In this document: in pieces, positions 9,552-17,086 of the stretch
Position numbering within the stretch: the first letter of the stretch is position 1
How the letters are laid out: each line of letters begins with the position of its first letter
Assembly: GCA_024228395.1 (NCBI GenBank)
Contig: JAAETM010000398.1
Coordinates: forward strand, 1 to 44,577
Source of the DNA: a bacterium
Lineage (GTDB): Bacteria; Planctomycetota; UBA1135; GCA-002686595
Reading direction: 5' to 3'
DNA: 44,577 nt
Translations under genes and position numbers: made by a program
Notes under the pieces: model-generated
Seen by the model: the letters and a program-made list of their open reading frames with translations, nothing else
Databases searched by the model: none
Told to the model about the DNA's origin: nothing

Positions 9552-11516
9552 ATGGTCCCCTCCGGATTCCTCCCCATCACCCCCGCCGAGGTGCAAGCCC
9601 TCGGCTGGCAGCAGCCCGACATCGTTTTCGTATCGGGTGATGCGTACGTGGATCATCCCTCCTTCGCCAACGCCCTACTGGGCCGCGTCCTCGAATCCCA
9701 CGGCTTCAAAGTCGCCATCCTGAGCCAGCCCGATTGGAAGAGCGCCGACGCCTGGCGCGCCATGGGCAAACCACGTCTCTTCTACGCGGTGAGCGCAGGC
9801 AACATGGACTCGATGGTCAACCACTACACGGCCAACAGAAAGCGTCGCGGGCAGGATGCTTACTCGCCGGGTGGACAGATCGAACTGCGCCCCGACCGCC
9901 CCACCGGCGTCTATGCGCAACGCTGCCGCGAGGCCTACTCCGACGTGCCCGTGGTGATCGGCGGAGTCGAAGCCAGCCTGCGGCGCATCGCGCATTACGA
10001 CTATTGGTCCGACACGGTCAAGCCGTCGATGATGGTCACCAGCAAGGCCGACCTGCTCGGTTACGGCATGGGCGAAGAGCAGATCGTCGCCATCGCCAAA
10101 CGCCTGGACGCGGGCGAAACGATCCGCGACTGCCGTGACCTGCGTGGGGTGGCCTACCTGCTCGGAAAAAAAGATGAACTGCCCGAGCACACATTCGATC
10201 GCCCGTTGGCTGAGCCGAATGCCACAACCCGCGCACTGCCCTCCTTCGAAGAAGCCAAAGCCGACAAACACGCCTTCGCGCACATGACGCGCATCCTGCA
10301 CCACGAAACCAACCCGCAAGCCGCAGCGCGCCTGACGCAAAAACATGGCGGCCGCACCCTGGTCGTCAACCCGCCCGCCCTGGCCCTCAGCGAACCCGAT
10401 CTCGACCGGGTCTACGACCTGCCCTTCACCCGCCGCAGCCACCCGAGCTACCACGGCCCGATCCCCGCCGACACCATGATCCGCGATTCGGTCACGATCA
10501 TGCGCGGGTGTTTCGGAGGTTGCACCTTCTGCTCGATCACCATGCACCAGGGCAACGCGATCCAAAGTCGCAGCGAAGCCTCGGTCCTGAAAGAAGTGCG
10601 CCGGATGGCCGCCGACCCCGAGTTCAAGGGCACCATCTCCGACCTGGGCGGCCCCAGCGCAAATATGTACCGCATGCGCTGCACCAAGCCCGAAGTCGAA
10701 GCCACCTGCCGCCGCGCCTCCTGCGTGCACCCGGTCGTCTGCAAACTGCTCGACACCAGTCATACCTCCACCAAGCGCCTCATGAAAAAGACGCGCGAGA
10801 TCAAGGGCATCAAGCATGTGCACATCGCCTCCGGTATCCGCATGGACCTGGCGCGTTTCGACGATGAGTACCTGCGCGACCTGACCAAACACCATGTGGG
10901 CGGCCACCTGAAAGTCGCCCCCGAACACACGTCGCCTTCAGTCCTGGGTCACATGAAGAAGCCCACCACCGACACCTTCACCCACTTCGCCGAACGCTTC
11001 CACGCCGCCTCGGCCCGCGCCGGCAAGGAACAGTACCTGGTCCCCTACTACATCTCCTCCCACCCCGGCTCCGGCGTGGAAGAGATGATCGAGCTAGCCG
11101 AGTACCTAAAAGCCTCCGGTTACAAACCGCTTCAAGTACAAGACTTCATCCCCGCCCCCATGGACATCGCCACCTGCATGTACCACACGGGCTTGGACCC
11201 CATGACGATGAAGCCGGTCGAGACGGTCAAAAAACTCTCCGACCGCAAAGTGCAACGCGCCCTGATGCAATTCTTCGCGCCGGAGAACTACTTCACGGTG
11301 CATAAAGCTCTCACCCAAGCCGGCCGCAAAGACCTAATCGGAGGCGGCCCCCAGTGCCTCATCCCATCAGGCCCGCCCCGCGAAGCCCAAGGCAAACAAC
11401 CCGGCGGCAAAGGCAAGGGCAACAAGAAGTCGACCTTCAAAAAAGGCAAGGGCTACCAAGGCAAAAACCCCCGCACGCGCGGCCCCGCCTTCCCGAACGA
11501 TCGATCAGAGGAATAG
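9552..11516 (+). CDS. ygiQ: YgiQ family radical SAM protein (UPF0313)
   Basis: 654 residues, close to the family's usual length. The N-terminus has the diagnostic segment VSGDAYVDHPSFANALLGRVLE and the sequence VVIGGVEASLRRIAHYDYW. The iron-sulfur cluster motif is GCFGGCTFC with C320, C324 and C327. The C-terminal region contains HPGSGVEEM and DFIPAPMDIAT, and the protein ends in a Lys/Gly-rich tail typical of the family. Biochemical function is not established for this family. The ATG at 9552 (MVPSGFLP) matches the family start better than the ATG at 9525. A decayed second copy of codons about 491-550 lies at 13101-13270, beyond the restriction-modification genes. Confidence 0.95.
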   Translation: MVPSGFLPITPAEVQALGWQQPDIVFVSGDAYVDHPSFANALLGRVLESHGFKVAILSQPDWKSADAWRAMGKPRLFYAVSAGNMDSMVNHYTANRKRRGQDAYSPGGQIELRPDRPTGVYAQRCREAYSDVPVVIGGVEASLRRIAHYDYWSDTVKPSMMVTSKADLLGYGMGEEQIVAIAKRLDAGETIRDCRDLRGVAYLLGKKDELPEHTFDRPLAEPNATTRALPSFEEAKADKHAFAHMTRILHHETNPQAAARLTQKHGGRTLVVNPPALALSEPDLDRVYDLPFTRRSHPSYHGPIPADTMIRDSVTIMRGCFGGCTFCSITMHQGNAIQSRSEASVLKEVRRMAADPEFKGTISDLGGPSANMYRMRCTKPEVEATCRRASCVHPVVCKLLDTSHTSTKRLMKKTREIKGIKHVHIASGIRMDLARFDDEYLRDLTKHHVGGHLKVAPEHTSPSVLGHMKKPTTDTFTHFAERFHAASARAGKEQYLVPYYISSHPGSGVEEMIELAEYLKASGYKPLQVQDFIPAPMDIATCMYHTGLDPMTMKPVETVKKLSDRKVQRALMQFFAPENYFTVHKALTQAGRKDLIGGGPQCLIPSGPPREAQGKQPGGKGKGNKKSTFKKGKGYQGKNPRTRGPAFPNDRSEE

Positions 11517-11593
11517 AGATGGGCTTGTCCGTTCGATGAATACTGACCGCTCGATCATCAAGAGCGCATGATCTCGAAGACTTCCCTAAGGCG

Positions 11594-12103
11594 TCAACCA
11601 CACGGCTCGAGCCAGGGTTGAATATCGTTGGGTTTTACCGACAGCCAAACAGTGTCTCTCCCCGCCGCGCCTCCGTGCTGGTGGGGCAGACCGTCAGCTT
11701 TCCCCCATTGCTCCATTATCTGAGCTTTGGAAAGAATCCAACAATGGGCGTCATGGGGGCTGATCCCTAAACAAATGGCATAGTCGTACTCTTGGTCGCG
11801 CAGTTGCTGAAACTTGTACTGTCCGGTCTTCCAAAGTCTGGAAAACTTGATTTCGACACGCTTGCCATCAACCAGGCGATCACAATCAGAATTCGGAGCT
11901 CTAGTGACATCAAACCCTTTTGCGGCCGATAGGCCCGCAACAAGCTTCTCTCCGATGGCGCCGATAGTCATCGACGGCTTGGTCAAGATCCACTCGAACG
12001 GGCTACCTTCCCAAGCCGGGTCCACATCAGGGTAGTCTTCTGCAAGGTGCCCTGCGAGCGTCGCAAGCAACTGCATATCAACATCAGTGATTTGATTGGC
12101 CAT
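11594..12103 (-). CDS. Predicted type II restriction endonuclease (PD-(D/E)XK fold)
   Basis: 169 residues. The stretch around NSDCDRLVDGKRVEIKFSR gives an acidic residue (D75) followed by E84-I-K86, the D...ExK arrangement of PD-(D/E)XK nucleases; E52 in an upstream helix (GAIGEKL) could complete the active site. It starts three bases after the stop of a DNA methyltransferase gene on the same strand, the layout of a type II restriction-modification pair, so it is probably the cognate nuclease. Recognition sequence is unknown. Base composition is visibly less GC-rich than ygiQ next door, suggesting acquisition by transfer. No family name could be assigned with certainty from sequence alone. 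Confidence 0.72.
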   Translation of the reverse strand: MANQITDVDMQLLATLAGHLAEDYPDVDPAWEGSPFEWILTKPSMTIGAIGEKLVAGLSAAKGFDVTRAPNSDCDRLVDGKRVEIKFSRLWKTGQYKFQQLRDQEYDYAICLGISPHDAHCWILSKAQIMEQWGKADGLPHQHGGAAGRDTVWLSVKPNDIQPWLEPCG

Positions 12104-12106
12104 GGC

Positions 12107-12979
12107 CTAAAAAAGGGTGTTGTGGCCAACGACCTGTTGAGGTTCACAATTGACAAAAATCGGTCGATACTCAGCTAGACGCTTAGCCATGACTTCAACG
12201 GCTTCTGGGTTTTCGTCGACGAGGATGAACTTGCGGCCATGTAATCCAGCCGACTCCCCGGTCGTCCCGCTCCCAGCAAAAAAATCGAGGACAAGGTCAC
12301 CCGGTGACGAATGTACCTTGATTATCCGGTTGAGCACACCCAAGGGTTTCTGTGTCGAGTAGCTCGTCTTTTCCTTCCCATTCGGACTGACGATAGTGTG
12401 CCACCAAACATCCGTCGGAGTCTTCCCCCTAGCGGCCTTCTCCTTCCCTACAAGGCCGGGAGCCATGTAGGGGATACGATCCATTTCATCAAAATGGAAA
12501 GTGTACTTCTTCGGATGTTTCGTATACCAAAAAATACTGTCGTGCTTCGCTGACCACTTTTTCTTTGATCTTCCACCATAGTCATACGCCCAGATCAGCT
12601 CATTCTGAAAGCACTCTCGACCAAAGATCTGATCCAGGACAACTTTACAGTAGTGAGCTTCTCGGTAATCGATGTGGAGAAAGAAACTACCCTCAGGCTT
12701 AAGGAGCCTGTAGGCCTCCTCCAAGCGTGGGGCAATGAACCCGATGAAATCGTCAAAAATATCCTTGTAGCCCGAAACTCCCAGATCAACCGTGCGATAT
12801 CGCTTCCCCTGAAATCCTGTTCGATCACCATTCTCTTCATCGTGAACAACCTTGATGCGCTTGCGCTCTTGTCGCTTCCCGGTATTGAAGGGGGGGTCGA
12901 TATAGATCAAATCTACCGAGCCATCGGGCAACGACCGAAGTACGTCGAGGTTGTCTGCAAGGTGAATCGTGTTGGTCAT
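12107..12979 (-). CDS. Type II DNA methyltransferase (beta-class, N4-cytosine or N6-adenine)
   Basis: 290 residues. Motif IV is DPPF at residues 28-31, close to the N-terminus; the variable target-recognition region lies in the middle; motif I, FAGSGTTG, is at residues 234-241 near the C-terminus. That order defines the beta class of amino-methyltransferases. STQKPLGVLNRII (motif X region) and FILVDENPEA (motif II) agree. The enzyme should methylate the exocyclic amino group of A or C in its site and protect the chromosome from the nuclease encoded three bases downstream. Lower GC than the flanking core genes. DPPF rather than DPPY leaves the A versus C choice open. Confidence 0.92.
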   Translation of the reverse strand: MTNTIHLADNLDVLRSLPDGSVDLIYIDPPFNTGKRQERKRIKVVHDEENGDRTGFQGKRYRTVDLGVSGYKDIFDDFIGFIAPRLEEAYRLLKPEGSFFLHIDYREAHYCKVVLDQIFGRECFQNELIWAYDYGGRSKKKWSAKHDSIFWYTKHPKKYTFHFDEMDRIPYMAPGLVGKEKAARGKTPTDVWWHTIVSPNGKEKTSYSTQKPLGVLNRIIKVHSSPGDLVLDFFAGSGTTGESAGLHGRKFILVDENPEAVEVMAKRLAEYRPIFVNCEPQQVVGHNTLF

Positions 12980-13100
12980 GAATTCAGCTTAGCATGCAGG
13001 CATCCGTTTGTTGACCAGATTGCATCTCCCACACACCAAAAGTAGAAATGAACGCTGGGCTGCTCGCCCGAACGCCACCACGCGGACTCCGTTTGCACAT

Positions 13101-13270
13101 ACGAGGAGCAGCACCTCGCATTCTACTACCTTGTGTCCCATCCCGGCTCCCCCGTAGAAGAGATGATCGAACCAACTGAATATCCAATGCCCTCCGGCAA
13201 CAAACCGCTCCACGTACGAGACTTCATCCCCGCCCCATGGTCATCGCCACCTGCATGCTCCACACCGGCC
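13101..13270 (+). pseudogene. Decayed partial copy of ygiQ
   Basis: This stretch aligns without gaps, at a constant offset of 2078 bases, with 11023-11158 of the intact ygiQ gene, then loses one C (frameshift) and continues to match up to about 11203. The translation keeps SHPGS-VEEMIE, the KPL-V-DFIPAP segment and, in the next frame, IATCM-HTG. By eye roughly three quarters of bases agree. It corresponds to ygiQ codons about 491-550, in the same orientation as the intact gene, and has neither start nor end of the gene. Together with ygiQ it brackets the restriction-modification genes, so it looks like a recombination or integration scar. Confidence 0.85.
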
Positions 13271-13276
13271 AGCCTT

Positions 13277-13999
13277 TCAAATCGTGCGGTGACCTCTAAG
13301 CACATCATAGGGAGTAAACCCGGATACCAAGTCTCCTCCTTCTCCAACGTCGCCTATCCCAACAATGAACTTTAGGTTCCCTGACACTTCCGACAACAAG
13401 CGATTGGCCCCCCCAAAAAACTCAGAGATCATTTTTTTGTCCATGAACACGACCACAATGGAAACTTCATGGAATCCCTCTTCAGTGAGCAAATAATGTG
13501 CTCGGTAGAGTTCCTCCCTGAATTGACGCAGTGACTGTCCACGGCCTCGAACTAGTTTCACTTCAAACCCGAATTTATACTCATCCTGGTATGCCACGAA
13601 GTCAGGGTACCCACGAGCATTGTATGCGATTTCCGAAAACTGGGTGGCGAGCCATTTGTACACAGCGGTTTCGGAGGATCTCCCTAGCTCTCCCATCCAG
13701 GAAGAGCGGATTGCAGTTCTTTCCTTCTCCACCGAAACATCTCTGACCTCTTCAATCACCTCGGCTGCAACTTGCGTGTCAAGATTCTTGTTTGCGTATC
13801 TCAAAAGTCTTTCAGTGCTGTACGCATGGAAGCGCTCCACTCCCGCCTTGCGTGCGATTTCATCGATCAACTCAGGCCTGGCACCGAGCGTCTTGGTTCC
13901 ACCGCTCTTTACCTTCCACCACCAATCTGATTTGCCATCATCCGTCACAAATACTACATCCTTAAGAACCTGATCTTTGGCATGGTTGCCCAGCGTCAA
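13277..13999 (-). CDS. N-terminally truncated PIN-like (DUF4935-type) domain fused to PD-(D/E)XK-like nuclease domain
   Basis: 240 codons from a TTG that directly follows an in-frame TAG, so the open frame cannot extend further. Residues 10-75 match the C-terminal end of DUF4935/PIN_8 domains: VVFVTDDGKSDWWWKV, then GARPELIDEI and FHAYSTERLLRYA. The rest of the PIN fold, including its first catalytic Asp, is missing. Residues 98-235 look like a second nuclease: GYPDFVAY followed by FGFEVKLVRG gives D133, E146 and K148 in a PD...ExK pattern. The gene is probably a 5'-truncated remnant, although the C-terminal domain could still fold. It sits in the AT-richer island beside restriction genes; a defence role is inference only. 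Confidence 0.6.
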   Translation of the reverse strand: MTLGNHAKDQVLKDVVFVTDDGKSDWWWKVKSGGTKTLGARPELIDEIARKAGVERFHAYSTERLLRYANKNLDTQVAAEVIEEVRDVSVEKERTAIRSSWMGELGRSSETAVYKWLATQFSEIAYNARGYPDFVAYQDEYKFGFEVKLVRGRGQSLRQFREELYRAHYLLTEEGFHEVSIVVVFMDKKMISEFFGGANRLLSEVSGNLKFIVGIGDVGEGGDLVSGFTPYDVLRGHRTI

Positions 14000-14042
14000 C
14001 TACATTGCCCCACCGTGTTGCCTCACGTAAAAATGTGCCTCC

Positions 14043-14303
14043 TCAGCAGAATCTGTGGGTCTCCGGCGGCTCAGGAAGCTTGCCCAATGCATGATAGAGG
14101 GCCATTTCAGCCGCATCGAACAATCCTCGCCGTGGGGAGCTGGCGGTAACACGGCATGCATCGGCCATGAGTTCTTTGGGCCGTGGAATACTGAATGGAT
14201 AGGAAGTAAACACCGCACTCCGCCCTTCTCGTTCCAGTAGATTCTTGATGTATCGGCATTGATTATGGGTGACGATTGAGATGGTGCCTGACTCCTTTGT
14301 CAC
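14043..14303 (-). CDS. Possible small hypothetical protein
   Basis: 86 codons from a GTG (frame open further upstream to 14357, overlapping the neighbouring gene's end). The sequence SGTISIVTHNQCRYIKNLL and DAAEMALYHALGK looks like folded protein rather than noise, but I recognise no family and see no convincing ribosome binding site. It could be a fragment of a larger gene broken during formation of this island. Confidence 0.33.
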   Translation of the reverse strand: MTKESGTISIVTHNQCRYIKNLLEREGRSAVFTSYPFSIPRPKELMADACRVTASSPRRGLFDAAEMALYHALGKLPEPPETHRFC

Positions 14304-14322
14304 AGTATCGACCGGTTGAGAT

Positions 14323-14763
14323 TCAAGCAGCGTTGGCGGCGCTCTTGAGGGCTGCAATGATCGCGGGGCGAACTTCTTCGTCCACCGCCTTTAGGCTGAT
14401 CGCGATCTCCTCTCCCGTGCGGAGCCCAATCCTTAGGTCATCTCCAGACTCCATTCGGCAGCTAGTGACATTCCCAAGGGCGAACTCTTGAAATGCCGAG
14501 GCATCCGGTTCGCGCCATTCAAATTTGCCTCCGAGCACGCGCATGAGTGGTAATCGAAAGTCACGGTAGCCATTCCAACAGCAGACAATGGCAAACAGTG
14601 TGATTAGGGCAAACAGGTAGTAAGGCCGCCATCCAGACCACTGTTCAAAATCCGTAGCGAGCGCAGCCACCATAGCGATGGATAAGATGCCACCCATGAA
14701 GTACGTGACCCTCGAAGGCCCCCAGTTCATGGCGATGATCGGCTTCTCTTTGGTTGTGTCCAT
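14323..14763 (-). CDS. Hypothetical membrane protein with two transmembrane helices and a PH-like cytoplasmic domain
   Basis: 146 residues. Two hydrophobic helices (about residues 18-38 and 46-64) form a hairpin near the N-terminus. The remaining ~75 residues (WREPDASAFQEFALGNVTSC, GDDLRIGLRTGEEIAISLK) have the alternating pattern of the small beta-domain found after two helices in bacterial PH-like membrane proteins. This assignment is by pattern, not by recognised motif. It closes the AT-richer island and is divergent from the exported protein gene at 15138. Confidence 0.78.
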   Translation of the reverse strand: MDTTKEKPIIAMNWGPSRVTYFMGGILSIAMVAALATDFEQWSGWRPYYLFALITLFAIVCCWNGYRDFRLPLMRVLGGKFEWREPDASAFQEFALGNVTSCRMESGDDLRIGLRTGEEIAISLKAVDEEVRPAIIAALKSAANAA

Positions 14764-15137
14764 TGGGTGAAAGGTTCGGTTCGAATCGAATGTCTAGAAT
14801 AGGAAGGCCAGCTCTTACTGCTAGCGCCAGCCGAGGCTCCCTATCCTACGCCGAAGAGCCTCAACCTGCGCGTCGTTCCAAGTGGGCAGCGGGAAAAGAC
14901 ATGGCTCCCCGCCATCAGGGGGTTCCATTGCGGGTGTATCCATGCAGAACTCCAGATGGCGCCGGCCGCATCCCTCGCCTGAACGAAGCGAGCCCCAGGC
15001 TTCGCAATAAAATCAAGGAATCCACTCTACAGGACCCTGGAGCACACGTATTACCCATGTCCAACATCCATGGCAGGGCTGCCCCACGGGGAAACCTGGA
15101 GCTTCCGTGGCCCCCGACTCGTTTCAAAGGAACCTAT
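14764..15137 (+). other. Intergenic region with a possible promoter for the downstream exported-protein gene
   Basis: About 370 bases with no convincing gene. A TCTACA hexamer at 15026-15031 and a TATTAC hexamer at 15049-15054 are 17 bases apart and resemble a sigma-70 promoter driving the plus-strand gene at 15138; each matches four of six consensus bases, so this is weak. An open frame in register with the downstream gene runs through the region but lacks a start signal and would bury the signal peptide. Confidence 0.3.
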
Positions 15138-16964
15138 ATGCTGACACTTATCTCACTGGCGCTGTTGTTTCCCCAAACCACCGGTTTGCAGGAGGGAGAG
15201 TCCATTTCCGAGCTTGCTCCCGTGGTGGTTTCAGAATCCCCCGACCTATGCCACGGCCGCATCGTAAACGCCTTTACCGGAATGCCGGTGGCAGGGGCCG
15301 CCGTTGAGACTTGGACCGAGGAGATTGATGCGGACAAGGGTGGTTTCTTCCGGTTCGGAAAGGCGACATCGGGGGTGGGTGGACGCTTCGCTGTCCTGTC
15401 CCAGCTTGGCAAGAAACGAGCGGAGAAGGTGCGCGTGCAAGCGGTTGGCTACCTGACCCGCTCGATGACTTTGGGTGATATCGACAACAGCATCGTGCTT
15501 TTTCCTGCCCCGAAACAGGCCATGCAGATTCGTGCGATCGATGCCATGGGACGAGCGGTTGCGGGCGCCCTGATCACCAGTACTTATTCCTGTGCACACG
15601 ACGTTCCCGCATTTTCGGAGCGCACGGATGACAAGGGACTGGTCGAGCTTCCAGCCTATGGCCTCCAGGATGAAACCCCACAATTGCGGGTGCGGGCACT
15701 TGGTTTCGGTGCAATCAAGTACTTGGATGGCGACGATATCTTCTCAACCGGCCAATCGGGCGATCCCTTTGTGCTAAGGCTCAAGCGGCGATCACCCACG
15801 GCCTATTGCCTACTCAAAAAAAGTGGGGAACCGTGGGCCGGGGCGAACTTGATGGTCAACGATGGCGAGGGCTACCACGTGCTGACTACCGGCACGGATG
15901 GGCGCTTTCGCGTCGAGTCGCGCTATGGGGGAAGTTCATGTGGTGTGTACCTTCTGGAATCGCCAGAGCCGCGTTATGTGGGCACATTGCCGACAGCAGA
16001 ACGCGTGGCACTCATGGTGCGGGACCGGCCCGAGGAGTGGCCCGAGGAATTGCCCACCGGGACCCTCGTGTTGCAAGCCCCGGAGGACTGCCCGACCGAG
16101 ATCTGGGCCTCACACTTGGATGGCTGGCTGAGCGAGGTCTCCCCCAACGACAGTGACGGTTTTGAATTTCCAGCCGGCAAGGGATTTCTGATCGCTGGAG
16201 GCTCGTTCACCGGCTTTGCTGAATGCGTTCATGTCTTCGAACTGAAGGCCGGTGAGCGACTCGTATTGGACGTGGAACTCGACAAGGAGCCGGTCGTCAC
16301 GGTGCTGACTCCTGAAGGTGAAAACGCCACTCTCTGGGTGCAAGGTGAAAAGGAAACTTTGGATTTCGGCGGCCTTCCCAGCGGCCCCCTCACTGTGCCC
16401 TCCGACGAATCGGTGTGCTTCGTCTTCGAAAACGAAGGCGAAGTCCGCCGCGTCAGCGTGAACGGGGCCACCGACGGCCAGGTCATCGACATGCGGCCAG
16501 ACAGCACGATCATTCAGACCAAGCCCCCCCTTCCGGTATACGGTCAGAAACACTTCGTGATCCCGGAAGGAAGCGCTCTTTTTGTATCCAGCCCGAGCCA
16601 GCTGTTCAGCCTGAAGAAACATTCCTCCCCCGATGGAATTCCAAACGAAACCCTCCCAAGTCTCTCGGGCCCCATCGGCGGCCAGTATCTTCTCAATCTG
16701 CAATCGCCCGGGTGTTTCCCCACCTTTATCAGGGGCACCCTGAAAGACGATTCCCCGGGGATTTTGACCCCGCTGGCAGCGATCCCTTTCGCAAGCCTGC
16801 AAATCATCTCCGATCAAAAGATGCAAGTCATTGGGTTCGACGAGATCGACCTTCGGCAGCTCACACCCGGCCCCCTCAACCTGACGCTGGTGTCCGAGAC
16901 CGGCGAACGCCAGGCTCTGCAACTCGATCTAGAGCCTGGAGAGCAGCGGGTTGTCCGGCTCTAG
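15138..16964 (+). CDS. Exported protein with carboxypeptidase regulatory-like domains
   Basis: 608 residues. MLTLISLALLFPQTTGLQEGE is a short Sec-type signal. The segment CHGRIVNAFTGMPVAGAAVETW followed by GVGGRFAVLSQLG is the typical opening of a carboxypeptidase regulatory-like beta-sandwich, and at least two similar repeats follow (AIDAMGRAVAGALITSTY; LLKKSGEPWAGANLMVNDG with TDGRFRVES). The rest is beta-rich without catalytic motifs. These modules are usually structural or binding domains of surface or periplasmic proteins. The ATG at 15138 follows AAAGGAAC at good spacing. The gene converges on the helicase gene across a strong terminator. Confidence 0.85.
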   Translation: MLTLISLALLFPQTTGLQEGESISELAPVVVSESPDLCHGRIVNAFTGMPVAGAAVETWTEEIDADKGGFFRFGKATSGVGGRFAVLSQLGKKRAEKVRVQAVGYLTRSMTLGDIDNSIVLFPAPKQAMQIRAIDAMGRAVAGALITSTYSCAHDVPAFSERTDDKGLVELPAYGLQDETPQLRVRALGFGAIKYLDGDDIFSTGQSGDPFVLRLKRRSPTAYCLLKKSGEPWAGANLMVNDGEGYHVLTTGTDGRFRVESRYGGSSCGVYLLESPEPRYVGTLPTAERVALMVRDRPEEWPEELPTGTLVLQAPEDCPTEIWASHLDGWLSEVSPNDSDGFEFPAGKGFLIAGGSFTGFAECVHVFELKAGERLVLDVELDKEPVVTVLTPEGENATLWVQGEKETLDFGGLPSGPLTVPSDESVCFVFENEGEVRRVSVNGATDGQVIDMRPDSTIIQTKPPLPVYGQKHFVIPEGSALFVSSPSQLFSLKKHSSPDGIPNETLPSLSGPIGGQYLLNLQSPGCFPTFIRGTLKDDSPGILTPLAAIPFASLQIISDQKMQVIGFDEIDLRQLTPGPLNLTLVSETGERQALQLDLEPGEQRVVRL

Positions 16965-17014
16965 CAAACCGGATCACTCCAACCACCTGGAGTAAAACAA
17001 CAGAAGAGAAAAAT

Positions 17015-17051
17015 GGCCGAGGCCAGGGGAATCCCCGGCCTCGGCCTTTTT
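17015..17051. terminator. Bidirectional rho-independent terminator between convergent genes
   Basis: GGCCGAGGCC and GGCCTCGGCC form a perfect 10-bp stem, extended inside by GGGG/CCCC after one bulged A, with an AAT loop. A run of five T follows on the plus strand and a run of A precedes it, so it can end transcripts from both the plus-strand gene ending at 16964 and the minus-strand helicase gene ending at 17087. Confidence 0.88.
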
Positions 17052-17086
17052 CTACTTACACCACCCGCATGGGCCGAGCAGACCTA

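Noticed and set aside
13101..13270. Reading the ygiQ fragment as a short gene
   Set aside because: It has no family-like start, carries a frameshift against ygiQ and covers only an internal part of the gene.
14754..15137. 128-codon N-terminal extension of the exported protein
   Set aside because: It would bury a good signal peptide that directly follows a strong ribosome binding site.
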